Shown in pieces: positions 9,870-18,735 of a stretch of 64,000 bases of DNA. Where the stretch lies: assembly GCA_018383195.1 (NCBI GenBank), contig JAGZOP010000007.1, positions 25,660 to 89,659 of the forward strand, given 5' to 3'. Made by a program: the position numbers and the translations under genes. The stretch is from Clostridiaceae bacterium (lineage in GTDB: Bacteria; Bacillota; Clostridia; Oscillospirales; Butyricicoccaceae). Below the pieces are notes generated by a model. It was not told where the DNA came from and did no database searches. It worked only from the letters and a program-made list of their open reading frames with translations. Position 1 is the first letter of the stretch, and each line of letters opens with the position of its first letter.

Positions 9870-11135
9870 ATGAATCTGGAAACCAAATGCCTGCACGCAG
9901 GCTACAAGCCGGAAAACGGCGGTCCGGGCGTAATGCCGATTGTACAGTCTACAACCTATCGATTTGATTCAACCGCGCATATCGCGGGTCTGTTTGATAT
10001 GCCGACCGAATTCATGTACTCCCGCTTTGCAAATCCCACCTGTGACGCAGTGGAAAAGAAAATTGCAGAGCTGGAAGGCGGCGTCGGCGCAATGCTGACC
10101 TCCTCGGGTCAGGCTGCTTCGCTGCTATCCATTCTGAACCTGTGCTCGGCAGGCGACAGCTTCATTGCCGCATCCACCATTTACGGCGGCACCATCAACC
10201 TGTTCGGTGTCACGCTTAAAAAGCTCGGCATCGAGTGCATCTGGGCAGATGCAGAGGCTTCAGCAGAAGAAGTGCAGAAGCTCTTCAAGCCGAACACCAA
10301 GGCAGTCTTCGGCGAAACGTTGGCAAACCCGGCGCTCACCGTGTTTGATATCGAAAAATGGGCAGATATTGCGCACAAAAACGGCGTACCGCTGATTATC
10401 GACAACACTTTTGCGACTCCGGTTCTGTGCCGCCCGATTGAGTTCGGCGCAGATATCGTCATCCATTCGACTACCAAGTACATGGACGGCCATGCCGTAC
10501 AGGGCGGCGGCGTCATTGTAGACGGCGGCAAGTTCGATTGGGAAGCTTCCGGTAAGTTCCCGGACTTCACCGAGCCGGACGAAAGCTACCACGGCGTCAC
10601 CTACACCCGCGACTTTGGCGCAATGGCGTACATCATCAAGGCGCGCATGCAGCTCATGCGTGACTTTGGCTGCTATCCGGCAGCGCATTCGGCGTTCCTG
10701 CTCAATCTCGGTCTGGAAACTTTGCCGGTGCGCATGAAGCAGTACTGTGAGAACGCGCTGACGGTTGCAAAGCACCTCGAAGCATCCGAAAAAATTGCAT
10801 CCGTGCGCTATCCCGCACTGCCCGGCAATGAACATTACGACCGCGCGCAGAAATATCTGCCGCTTGGTACCTCGGGTGTTATGTCCATCGACATCAAGGG
10901 CGGCAGAGAGGCTGCGATGAAGTTTATGGACAGCCTGAAGCTTGCCTGCAATGAAGTCCATGTTGCCGACATCCGCACCTGCGTCCTGCATCCGGCATCC
11001 GAAACCCACCGCCAGCTGACCGATGAGCAGCTTGTTGCAGCGGGCATCCAGCCCGGTCTGGTGCGTGTTTCGGTCGGTCTGGAAAATGTGCAAGATATTC
11101 TTGCCGATCTGGATCAGGCATTGGCACAGATTTAA
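9870..11135 (+). CDS. metY: O-acetylhomoserine sulfhydrylase MetY
   Basis: PLP enzyme of the Cys/Met metabolism family that makes homocysteine from O-acetylhomoserine and sulfide. 421 residues from the ATG at 9870, preceded by TGGAGGGA. The PLP lysine is in IHSTTKYMDGH, and the YSRFANPTCDAVE and TSSGQAA motifs bind cofactor phosphate. The pattern FTEPDESYHG and the overall length favour the sulfhydrylase over cystathionine gamma-synthase or beta-lyase, though the subfamily call needs a tree. The GNAT gene starts 15 bases downstream. Confidence 0.9.
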   Translation: MNLETKCLHAGYKPENGGPGVMPIVQSTTYRFDSTAHIAGLFDMPTEFMYSRFANPTCDAVEKKIAELEGGVGAMLTSSGQAASLLSILNLCSAGDSFIAASTIYGGTINLFGVTLKKLGIECIWADAEASAEEVQKLFKPNTKAVFGETLANPALTVFDIEKWADIAHKNGVPLIIDNTFATPVLCRPIEFGADIVIHSTTKYMDGHAVQGGGVIVDGGKFDWEASGKFPDFTEPDESYHGVTYTRDFGAMAYIIKARMQLMRDFGCYPAAHSAFLLNLGLETLPVRMKQYCENALTVAKHLEASEKIASVRYPALPGNEHYDRAQKYLPLGTSGVMSIDIKGGREAAMKFMDSLKLACNEVHVADIRTCVLHPASETHRQLTDEQLVAAGIQPGLVRVSVGLENVQDILADLDQALAQI

Positions 11136-11150
11136 CAGCTTCGGTATACG

Positions 11151-11597
11151 ATGATGGAGATCCGCGAAATCCTGCCTTGGGATAAGCCGCACTTCTGCCG
11201 ATTGGTGCATGATTTTTATCGGCTCCCCGCAGTACGGCATGAGATTCCGGACAGCCATGCCGCGCGCACCTTTGATTTGCTCATGAGCGACACGCCGTAT
11301 GTGCGGTGCTTTGTCGCTGCCGATACGCGCGACGTGCCGCACGCCTATATGCTGTGCTCAATCACATGGTCGAACGAGGCGGGCGGCATCTGCGTCTGGC
11401 TCGATGAAATGATGGTTGAAGAAAGCCTGCGCGGACAAGGCATTGGGCAGGCACTCATCGCTGCGGCACGCGCCGCATATCCGAACGCCGCCCGTTTCCG
11501 TCTGGAATTGACCGACAATAACCCCAGAGCGGCTGCACTTTACCGCAAGCTGGGTTTTGAACCTTTGGAATCCCGCCAAATGATACTCGAGCAGTAA
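11151..11597 (+). CDS. GNAT-family N-acetyltransferase
   Basis: A 148-residue single GNAT domain. The acetyl-CoA pyrophosphate loop RGQGIGQAL lies around residues 97-105, followed by NPRAAALYRKLGF, the usual C-terminal signature. The start is ATG at 11151 or 11154, with no strong ribosome binding site, so it may depend on translation from metY just upstream. The substrate is unknown. Confidence 0.85.
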   Translation: MMEIREILPWDKPHFCRLVHDFYRLPAVRHEIPDSHAARTFDLLMSDTPYVRCFVAADTRDVPHAYMLCSITWSNEAGGICVWLDEMMVEESLRGQGIGQALIAAARAAYPNAARFRLELTDNNPRAAALYRKLGFEPLESRQMILEQ

Positions 11598-11599
11598 GC

Positions 11600-11630
11600 A
11601 AAAAGCCTTCCCGCAGGGGAAGGCTTTTTT
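11600..11630. terminator. Bidirectional terminator
   Basis: Stem AAAGCCTTCCC/GGGGAAGGCTTT with an A-run before and a T-run after, between the convergent GNAT and rluA-type genes. It slightly overlaps the end of the latter. Confidence 0.9.
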
Positions 11631-12516
11631 ACGTCCAATCCGGAAAAAACGCCCGCATATCCGCAGGCAAAGGCGATGAGAACCGCAAAATTTCCCCGGT
11701 AATCGGCTGCGGCACGGTCAGAAACGCCGCATGCAGCGCATGGCGGCCGATACGCGAGAAATCCGGATGGTATAGGAAATCCCCGGGCAGCGGATACCCG
11801 ATATGCTTCATATGCACCCGAATCTGGTGGGTACGTCCGGTTTCCAAGCGCACCCGCGCGAGCGAGTATCCTGCCTCATACCAAAGCCGCTCAAAATACG
11901 TGACCGCGCGTTCCCCGTCCGTCCGCACCTCACGTGCAATGACCGAACCGTCCACCCTGCCGATGGGCGCGTCGATGGCGCCGCGTTCGGGCAGCTCTCC
12001 GGTACAAACCGCCAAATATTCCCGAAATAGCCGTTTTTCTGCGGCAGCTTTTGTTAAAATGCAGGCAGAAAGCGCGTTTTTTGCCGTCACAAGCAAACCG
12101 GAAGTATTCTTATCCAGCCGCCCGATGGCACGGAACACAAAAGGCTCTCCTGCCTGTGCATACCGGTATGCCAGCGCATTCGCCACCGTGTTCTCCCTGT
12201 TCTGCGGGGATGGATGCACCGCCATACCCGCGGGCTTATCAATCACAAAAAAGTCTTCATCTTCATAGACCACATGCAGCGGCAGGTCTGCCTGCGGAAT
12301 GGTATCGCTGCGCTCAGTCTCGCGCAGGCAGAGCCGCAGCACATCGCCCGCGTGCAGACGGTCGATGGTACGGATATGCGCCCCTGCAACCGTCAGCCCG
12401 TCCGGGTCATTTTTGAGATTGACAAGCACCCGATGAGATACCCCCATCCGGCGCAGAAAACGCTCCACGCTCGTCCCCTCTGCCTGTTCCGGCACGCGAT
12501 ATTGCACAATGCGCAT
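11629..12516 (-). CDS. RluA-family pseudouridine synthase
   Basis: Converts uridine to pseudouridine in rRNA or tRNA. 295 residues: an S4-like N-terminal segment (GTSVERFLRRMGVSHR), then the catalytic domain with VIDKPAGMAVHP and the catalytic Asp in GRLDKNTSGL. The C-terminal GRTHQIRVHMKHIGYPLPGD motif is also present. Closest in layout to RluD/YlyB-type enzymes; the exact target uridines cannot be assigned. Single gene with its own promoter. Confidence 0.92.
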   Translation of the reverse strand: MRIVQYRVPEQAEGTSVERFLRRMGVSHRVLVNLKNDPDGLTVAGAHIRTIDRLHAGDVLRLCLRETERSDTIPQADLPLHVVYEDEDFFVIDKPAGMAVHPSPQNRENTVANALAYRYAQAGEPFVFRAIGRLDKNTSGLLVTAKNALSACILTKAAAEKRLFREYLAVCTGELPERGAIDAPIGRVDGSVIAREVRTDGERAVTYFERLWYEAGYSLARVRLETGRTHQIRVHMKHIGYPLPGDFLYHPDFSRIGRHALHAAFLTVPQPITGEILRFSSPLPADMRAFFPDWT

Positions 12517-12548
12517 CTCTGCTTCCTCCTTTTCCGCATATGGTTTTG

Positions 12549-12577
12549 ATTGTACCCGAATCGGGCGGTCGTGTCAA
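12549..12577 (-). promoter_or_regulatory. Promoter of the rluA-type gene
   Basis: TTGACA (12572-12577), 17-bp spacer, TACAAT (12549-12554) on the minus strand. Confidence 0.85.
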
Positions 12578-12634
12578 TTCACGAACTTTGACGATTTTTT
12601 TGTTTTTGATGCTATCTTTTCCGGTATTCGGTGC

Positions 12635-12640
12635 TATAAT
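12635..12640 (+). promoter_or_regulatory. Extended -10 promoter for the M42 operon
   Basis: TGCTATAAT (12632-12640) has a TG extension and a perfect -10, but no clear -35 at 17 bp. It lies 45 bases before the first M42 start codon. Confidence 0.55.
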
Positions 12641-12685
12641 AATCTTTGGACTCTTCCAGAACGAAAAAGAACAGGAGTTGTTTTT

Positions 12686-13717
12686 TTGAACCAAATAGAA
12701 ACCCTTCAGCAGCTTTGTGCGCTGCCCGGTGTGACCGGCTTTGAGCATGCAGCCGCATCTACGGTCGCAGAGCTGCTCCGTCCGCTCGTCAATAAAGTGG
12801 ATATCGACCCATTCGGCACAGTAACCGGCATTCTGGTTTCCCCGAACCCGGGCGCGAAAACCGTGCTGCTCGACGCTCATCTTGACCAGATCGGCTTTCT
12901 CGTTACCGAGGTGCTGGACGGCGGCTTCCTGCGATTCGCGCCGGTTGGCGGCGTAGACCCGCGCATGCTGCTCGGCTGCGAAGTCACCATTTTAACGCCT
13001 CAGCCGCTTTACGGCATCATCTCCTGCACGCCGCCCCATCTGATGCAGGCGGGCGAACAGGACAAGGCGGTTCCGATTCATGAAATGATGATTGATACCG
13101 GTCTTGAGGATGCAAAAACCCGAATTCCAGTCGGCACGCCGGTGATATTCCGCGAGGAGGGTGCGCAGCTCTCCAAGAGCGTATTCATGTCCAAATGTCT
13201 GGACGATCGCGCGGGCATCCTCGCTATTTTACAGGCGCTGCAGCAGATCGACCGCAAGCAGCTGCGCGTCAATGTCGCGGTGCTGTTCTCCTGTCAGGAG
13301 GAGATTACCTCGCTCGGCGCAATGACCGGCGCGTTCCGCATCCGTCCGGATTACGCCATCGCAGTCGATGTCAGCCATGCCAAAACGCCGGACGCGCCTG
13401 CGGGCGAAACCTTTGAGTTTGGCGGCGGCGTCATGATCGGTATGGGTCCCAATATGAATACCGCCCTCACCCGCGCGCTGCTGCGTCTTGCGCGCGCCGA
13501 AGAAATCGACCACCAAATCGAAGTTATGGAGGGCAACACCGGCACGAACGCATGGGAAATCCAGATTTCCGCATGCGGCACAGCGCAGGCGATTCTCTCG
13601 ATCCCCTTGCGCTATATGCATACCCCGATTGAAACCGTCAAGCTGTCCGATATTGACGCGACGGCTGACCTTATCGCGGCGTTTCTCAAAAATTTTGACG
13701 GGGAGGTGCTCCGCTGA
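12686..13717 (+). CDS. M42-family metallo-aminopeptidase (first of three)
   Basis: Glutamyl/leucyl aminopeptidase-like enzyme expected to trim short peptides in the cytoplasm as a dodecamer. I chose the TTG at 12686 (343 aa), with AGGAG 8 bases upstream; longer readings into the promoter region are not plausible. The two-metal site is complete: His65 and Asp67 (DAHLDQIG), Asp173 (LDDRAG), Glu205/Glu206 (CQEE), Asp228 (AVDVSHA) and His312 (RYMHTP). Its stop codon overlaps the start of the second M42 gene by one base. Confidence 0.93.
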   Translation: MNQIETLQQLCALPGVTGFEHAAASTVAELLRPLVNKVDIDPFGTVTGILVSPNPGAKTVLLDAHLDQIGFLVTEVLDGGFLRFAPVGGVDPRMLLGCEVTILTPQPLYGIISCTPPHLMQAGEQDKAVPIHEMMIDTGLEDAKTRIPVGTPVIFREEGAQLSKSVFMSKCLDDRAGILAILQALQQIDRKQLRVNVAVLFSCQEEITSLGAMTGAFRIRPDYAIAVDVSHAKTPDAPAGETFEFGGGVMIGMGPNMNTALTRALLRLARAEEIDHQIEVMEGNTGTNAWEIQISACGTAQAILSIPLRYMHTPIETVKLSDIDATADLIAAFLKNFDGEVLR

Positions 13718-14739
13718 TGGTTGATTTACTCAAAACCCTGTGCGCACTGCCGGGTCCTTCCGGCGAAGAAGATGCAGTGCGCAGCTTCATCCGTTCCAAA
13801 GCCGAACCTTATGCAGACGAAATCCGCACTGATCCCATGGGTAATCTGATGGTGTTCCGCAAGGGTGAAAAGCGGCTGGCAAAGCCGGTCATGCTGTGTG
13901 CCCACATGGACGAGGTCGGTGTGATCGTCAAGCGCGTCACCGAGGACGGCATGCTGAAATTCGGCTTTGTCGGCGGCGTAGACCCGCGCGTTGTGATTGG
14001 CAGGCGCGTAAAATTCGGCAATGTCACCGGCGTGGTCGGCATCAAAGCTGTGCATCTGACCTCGGCATCCGAACGCAAAACCATGCCCAAGGCGAAAGAC
14101 CTCTATATTGACATCGGTGCATCCAGCAAAAGCGATGCGCTTGCCCGCGTGGAACTGGGGCAGTACGGTGTATTCGATTCCGGCGTTATCGAATTCGGCG
14201 ACGGACTGCTCAAAGCCAAAGCCATCGACGACCGCTTGGGCTGCGCGGTGCTGTTGACGCTGCTCAAAAACCAGCCGCCCATTGATACCTGGTTTGTCTT
14301 TACGGTGCAGGAGGAAGTCGGTCTGCGCGGCGCGGCAACCGCAGCGTTTGCACTCGCCCCTGATTTTTGCCTGATTGTCGAGGGAACCACGGCAGCCGAC
14401 CTCGCAGAAGCGCCTGCGCACAAGCAGGTCTGCGGCTTGCGAAAGGGTGCGGTGCTCCCGTTCATGGATCGCGGCACAATTTATGACGCTGAGCTGTTTG
14501 AACTCATGCGAGACGCAGCAAATGAACGCGGCATCCACTGGCAGACCAAGCACATGGTTGCAGGCGGCACCGATGCCGGACGCATCCATAAAATGCGTAC
14601 AGGCGTGCGCACGGTCGGCGTGGCTGCGCCGGTGCGCTATATCCACTCCCCCGTATCCGTGGCTGCCAAGTCCGACATGCAAGGGGTGCTGGCGCTCGCA
14701 CAGGCGTTCCTCGAAGAACTTGCCGCAGGCGCCGAATAA
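13717..14739 (+). CDS. M42-family metallo-aminopeptidase (second of three)
   Basis: A 340-residue paralog of its neighbours. Ligand motifs are CAHMDEVG, IDDRLG, VQEEVGLRG and RYIHSP. The position that is Asp in the two flanking copies (VDV) is Glu here (IVEGTTAAD); I recall this as a known variant branch of clostridial M42 proteins, so it probably still binds metal but may differ in specificity. Start and stop are embedded in a tight operon: TGATG overlap with the first copy, and the third begins 20 bases after the stop. Confidence 0.92.
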   Translation: MVDLLKTLCALPGPSGEEDAVRSFIRSKAEPYADEIRTDPMGNLMVFRKGEKRLAKPVMLCAHMDEVGVIVKRVTEDGMLKFGFVGGVDPRVVIGRRVKFGNVTGVVGIKAVHLTSASERKTMPKAKDLYIDIGASSKSDALARVELGQYGVFDSGVIEFGDGLLKAKAIDDRLGCAVLLTLLKNQPPIDTWFVFTVQEEVGLRGAATAAFALAPDFCLIVEGTTAADLAEAPAHKQVCGLRKGAVLPFMDRGTIYDAELFELMRDAANERGIHWQTKHMVAGGTDAGRIHKMRTGVRTVGVAAPVRYIHSPVSVAAKSDMQGVLALAQAFLEELAAGAE

Positions 14740-14758
14740 CAGACAAGGAGAATTTTGC

Positions 14759-15775
14759 ATGAGCAAAGTATTTGAATTATATCAAACTCTGTCCGCCTTT
14801 GGTCCGTCCGGACGGGAGGAGGACATCCGCGAAGCCATTGCCGGCATCGCAAGCGACTATCTGGACGAGGTTACGACCGATGCACTCGGCAACCTCATCT
14901 GCCGCAAGAAGGCTTCCCGTCCCGAGGAGGCAGGCCCCGGCCGCAAAATTATGTTTGCGGCGCATATGGACTCCATCGGCATTGTTGTCACCTATATTGA
15001 CGCCAATGGTTTTCTGCGATTCTCGAACGTTGGCGGTCTGTTCCGCGGCGATCTCATCAACATTCAGGTGCGCTTTGCAAACGGCACACGCGGTGTGATT
15101 TCCTATGAGGAAAAAACACCGTTCAAGGACCTCCAGATGAACAATCTCTTCCTCGACATCGGCGCATCCAGCCGTGAGGAGGCAGAGCATATGGTGCAGG
15201 TCGGCGATTTTGCAGTATTTGAAGCGCCCTCGTTTGAGCAGAACGGCGTGATCTGCGGTCCGTATCTGGACAACCGCATCGGCTGCGTCACCCTGCTGCT
15301 GACCATGATGAGCCTGCCCGAAACCGTTGCCGATGACCTCTATTTTGTCTTTACGGCGCAGGAGGAAGTCGGTCTGCGCGGCGCAGGAACCGCAGCATTT
15401 TCCATTCAGCCGGACATTGCCATCGCGGTGGATGTGACCGATACCGGCGACCTGCCGGAGCACAAGTATCCGATGGCATGCTTTCTGGGCAAGGGACCTG
15501 CGGTCAAGGTCATGGATCATTCGGTGCTGTGTACGCCCAAAATCCGTTCCGCACTGGAAGAAGCCGGACTGCTCGCCGCTGTTCCGGTACAGCGCGAAAT
15601 TATGCAGTTTGGCGGCACGGATACCGCGGCGCTCCAGCGCAGCGGCACCGGTGTTCCCGCAGGTGCAATCAGTATTCCAACCCGGTATATCCATTCTCCA
15701 AGCGAAATGTGCGCCGTTCGTGATGTCGAACAGGCAGCCGCGCTGCTCACGCAGGCAGTTCTGCACACGCTGTAA
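14759..15775 (+). CDS. M42-family metallo-aminopeptidase (third of three)
   Basis: 338 residues from the ATG at 14759, preceded by AAGGAG; an upstream in-frame extension runs through the second copy in another frame and is not coding. All metal and catalytic motifs are present: AAHMDSIG, LDNRIG, AQEEVGLRG, AVDVTDTGD and RYIHSP. Together the three genes probably form aminopeptidase complexes, homo- or hetero-oligomeric, with complementary substrate ranges. The operon ends at a strong terminator. Confidence 0.93.
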   Translation: MSKVFELYQTLSAFGPSGREEDIREAIAGIASDYLDEVTTDALGNLICRKKASRPEEAGPGRKIMFAAHMDSIGIVVTYIDANGFLRFSNVGGLFRGDLINIQVRFANGTRGVISYEEKTPFKDLQMNNLFLDIGASSREEAEHMVQVGDFAVFEAPSFEQNGVICGPYLDNRIGCVTLLLTMMSLPETVADDLYFVFTAQEEVGLRGAGTAAFSIQPDIAIAVDVTDTGDLPEHKYPMACFLGKGPAVKVMDHSVLCTPKIRSALEEAGLLAAVPVQREIMQFGGTDTAALQRSGTGVPAGAISIPTRYIHSPSEMCAVRDVEQAAALLTQAVLHTL

Positions 15776-15776
15776 T

Positions 15777-15817
15777 ATAAAAAAGCTTCGGAACCAAAAG
15801 TTCCGAAGCTTTTTTTA
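15777..15817. terminator. Bidirectional terminator
   Basis: Stem of about 16 bp around CAAAA with A/T tracts on both sides, between the third M42 gene and the convergent membrane-protein gene. Confidence 0.92.
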
Positions 15818-16627
15818 TAGTTTGGGGAATAGTTCCTGATCGTTCAAATTCGAAATCCCGCGCAGCCGGTCGCCCAGTACATGCAAGGAAACGCTTGCAT
15901 AAATCATCCCGAACATAACCGTCAATCCACAGGTGAAAAATCCAAACACCCACCATGGCAGGAAGCTCAGTGTAAATGCCAGCATGCCGCGGCGCTGCCC
16001 ACGCAGCAGCCGACTGGCCTGCGCTGTCGCACGCCAGACTCCCATTTCCGGATTGTCGTACAGCAAACCGTATCCCATCACATAAGTCGCCATTCGTCCC
16101 ATTAAGGGCAGCAGCAAAAGCAGATACAGGGTAATGAGCCCTGCAAGGAGATTCATAACCACCTGTACATCCTCAATCCCCTGCTGCTCAATCCAGCCCG
16201 ATGTGACATAGACCGCGCCAAAATACAGCAGTGTTGGCAGGATTGCGAGCAGCAGCATGCGAAACATCAGACACAGCATCATCCGCACACCGCGCAGGCA
16301 TTCACGCAAATTCGACAGCGGCGACAGGACAATCGAAAGTCCTGTATTCTGTCCGCGCGCCGCGGTTACACAGAAATACTGCATTCCCATCATGATGGGT
16401 CCAAGCAGCACAACTTCGCAGAAGATCCCCAGACCAAACATTACCGCCATGTGTTCAAGGTTTGCATCCGCGGACACTCCCGTCATCAGCCCGATCAACA
16501 TCGCCGGCAGCATATACATGGCGACCGCTGCCGCACAGAGCGGCAGCCGCATCATAATACGCACTTTGGCGATGGCTTTGATTTTCCGGCGCTCGCCGGC
16601 ATTCAGTTTTATTGTATCTTGATCCAT
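15815..16627 (-). CDS. DUF975-like integral membrane protein
   Basis: A 270-residue protein with about five or six hydrophobic segments. The order of features resembles the clostridial DUF975 group: a basic cytoplasmic N-terminus, paired helices, ATAQASRLLRGQRRGMLAFTLSFLPWWVFGFFTCGL near the end read as a Lx-G-(K/R) motif followed by SFxxW, and a final membrane helix. The function of that group is unknown. It starts 3 bases after the VanW gene stops, so the two form one unit; a role in envelope maintenance is a guess from that link. Confidence 0.6.
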   Translation of the reverse strand: MDQDTIKLNAGERRKIKAIAKVRIMMRLPLCAAAVAMYMLPAMLIGLMTGVSADANLEHMAVMFGLGIFCEVVLLGPIMMGMQYFCVTAARGQNTGLSIVLSPLSNLRECLRGVRMMLCLMFRMLLLAILPTLLYFGAVYVTSGWIEQQGIEDVQVVMNLLAGLITLYLLLLLPLMGRMATYVMGYGLLYDNPEMGVWRATAQASRLLRGQRRGMLAFTLSFLPWWVFGFFTCGLTVMFGMIYASVSLHVLGDRLRGISNLNDQELFPKL

Positions 16628-16630
16628 AGA

Positions 16631-18643
16631 TTATTGTGCCTCCGGGTCTCCTCCTGTCGTTGGATTTTGCTCTGCCGGCTGTTCCGTATTCGGCGTCGGC
16701 GTCGGTGTGGGAGCCGGCGCAGGCGCTGCCGGACCGACCAGTACAATCTTATCCCGTTTCTTGTAATACGAATTGTTCGCCTTCACGGTCGTAGACTTGC
16801 CGTTTTCAGTGATTGTCTTGTAGGTGACGGTCTTGTAGCCGGTCGTGCCCGACTGCGAGGTTTCACGCGAACCGGGTGCTAAGGTCGCATCGGTCTTTTC
16901 CACGGTTTCATAGTTCAGCGTAGACAGGATATCGGTGCTCAAAGACACTGTCTTATCCGAAGTCTTGGTGCCGATAATCTTCATATTGCAGGAACTGCCC
17001 GACTGGGACGCCACGATCTTTACCGGGTACTTCGTATTGTTTTTGAATCGGAAATCCGGACCGCCCCACGATACAGTAGCATCCTCCCCAAGTGGGGTAT
17101 AGGCAACTGTAAAGCTGTGGTTGTGGCGCTCGGTCACCTCAAGGTCAGCGCGCAGCACTGCCATATACAGCGTCGAGGACGGCTGGCATACACCGCCGCC
17201 AACTTCATCGACCACCTTGCCGTTTGCATACGCGCCCGCAGCCTTGAAGCCGCGCGCCGCCGTGCGCTCCCCGACTACGCCGTTATAGGAAAACTCGTCG
17301 CCCGGGTTCAGGATCGTGCCGTTGATATGCTCGCACGCCAGCCGGACGTTATTGGTACGGTCCCTGTTGCCTGCATTCAAACTCGTGGATGTGCTTGCCA
17401 GCGTATCGCTGAACAGCACCTCTGCCAGCCGATCGGCGGTTACTTCGGCAGGGGTTCGCTTCACCGGAATGGTGTAGGACTGCTCGCTGCCGTCGCCCAC
17501 AATTTTTCTCGCTTCTTCCACATCAAATTCAACGCCATCCACGCTCGGCAGAATGGTTTTTCCGTCCTTTTTATCAACGGTTGCATTTTTCGGCTCAGCC
17601 TTTGCCTCTGCCGCAATTTTGTCCACATCAATTTTCTGCGGCGCGCGGGTCTGGACTTTGACTTCATATGCCTTAAAATTCATCGTGCGGATGCGCTCTG
17701 TCACTTCGTCCATGACTTCATCCCGGTCAAACTCCACGCCGGGTTTGCCGGCATCAATCACCATGGTATCTTCTTCCAGAGTCCACGACGGGTCAACCGG
17801 CTCGGTCAGTGCATCTTTCGCAATCTCATCCAGACGTTTGTCAATCGCTTCCTCATCCACTCTCACCGACAGCGGCACTTCATGACCACCGAACAAGGCG
17901 CCGACCGCGTGGCCGACGCGCGTAAACGCGCTGCCCGCATGAGTGTAGTCATAAGCGTCCTGCGCAGACTGGTCGCTGTCCAGTCCGGTGGTGACATCAT
18001 CGATGTCAATCTGGTACTCCTTATCATAAATCCGCAGCGTGACAGATTCCCCGGCAAGCAAATGCTCTGCCTGCGCATCGATACGCTCCTGCGCGTCGGC
18101 AAGCGACATTCCGCCCACCTTGACTGCGCCCGCAGTGACACCGAAATGAATCCCGCTGTACAGATATGTATACCCAAAGGCTGCACACGCGGCTGCTGCC
18201 GCAATGCCAAGCACAATCGCAGCAGCTTTTGCTTTGCCAGACCCCTGCTTCTTCTTTGTTCGCTTACTCCGCATGGCAGGATACTCCTCCCGTTCAGAAA
18301 TGTCCTGCTGAAAGGCGGTGGGCAGTTCTTCCGGCTTATCATACGTTGCAGCCTGCACCTCGCGCTGTATCTGCGGATTTGCCTGTATCGGCTCTCGTGC
18401 CGCAAATTCCGAAACAGGCGGCAGTGTGTCGGCATTAGGTTCCGGTTTTTCTGCCTCGCTGCGTGCCCGCAGCATTGCATCGAGCGCACTGTTGCCGGTA
18501 TGCCCCGCAGCGTGCTCTTCCTGCACTTCTTCTATGATGTCTTCGAGCGATGGTTCCCGCCGGTCGCGTTCATTTCCATTCATTCTATCATCAGCCTCTC
18601 TCGCATTCCCTACTGTTTTGGTTACGTTCTTATTGTATGACAT
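16631..18643 (-). CDS. Membrane-anchored VanW-domain protein with peptidoglycan-binding-like repeats
   Basis: A 670-residue protein with an acidic cytoplasmic head, one transmembrane helix near residues 138-160, then an extracellular part. Two stretches (about 165-290 and 300-400) look like the PG_binding_4 repeats often found before VanW. The VanW domain follows (about 415-555; DEFSYNGVVGERT, GGGVCQPSSTLY, VSWGGPDFRFKN). A G5-like stretch and a Pro/Thr-rich tail end it. VanW takes its name from vancomycin-resistance clusters but has no established enzymatic role. An alternative start at 18583 has the better GAGAGG site, so the first 20 residues are uncertain. Confidence 0.88.
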   Translation of the reverse strand: MSYNKNVTKTVGNAREADDRMNGNERDRREPSLEDIIEEVQEEHAAGHTGNSALDAMLRARSEAEKPEPNADTLPPVSEFAAREPIQANPQIQREVQAATYDKPEELPTAFQQDISEREEYPAMRSKRTKKKQGSGKAKAAAIVLGIAAAAACAAFGYTYLYSGIHFGVTAGAVKVGGMSLADAQERIDAQAEHLLAGESVTLRIYDKEYQIDIDDVTTGLDSDQSAQDAYDYTHAGSAFTRVGHAVGALFGGHEVPLSVRVDEEAIDKRLDEIAKDALTEPVDPSWTLEEDTMVIDAGKPGVEFDRDEVMDEVTERIRTMNFKAYEVKVQTRAPQKIDVDKIAAEAKAEPKNATVDKKDGKTILPSVDGVEFDVEEARKIVGDGSEQSYTIPVKRTPAEVTADRLAEVLFSDTLASTSTSLNAGNRDRTNNVRLACEHINGTILNPGDEFSYNGVVGERTAARGFKAAGAYANGKVVDEVGGGVCQPSSTLYMAVLRADLEVTERHNHSFTVAYTPLGEDATVSWGGPDFRFKNNTKYPVKIVASQSGSSCNMKIIGTKTSDKTVSLSTDILSTLNYETVEKTDATLAPGSRETSQSGTTGYKTVTYKTITENGKSTTVKANNSYYKKRDKIVLVGPAAPAPAPTPTPTPNTEQPAEQNPTTGGDPEAQ

Positions 18644-18677
18644 TTTCCGTCAGAATACAACAACAAAAAGGCAACAT

Positions 18678-18715
18678 AAAAGCGCACACCCACTTGCAGT
18701 AGGATATGCGCTTTT
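18678..18715 (-). terminator. Possible terminator after ychF
   Basis: 9-bp stem AAAAGCGCA/TGCGCTTTT with a 20-nt loop, followed on the minus strand by T-rich sequence. Confidence 0.5.
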
Positions 18716-18735
18716 CCAGCGTTTATGCGCCGTAC

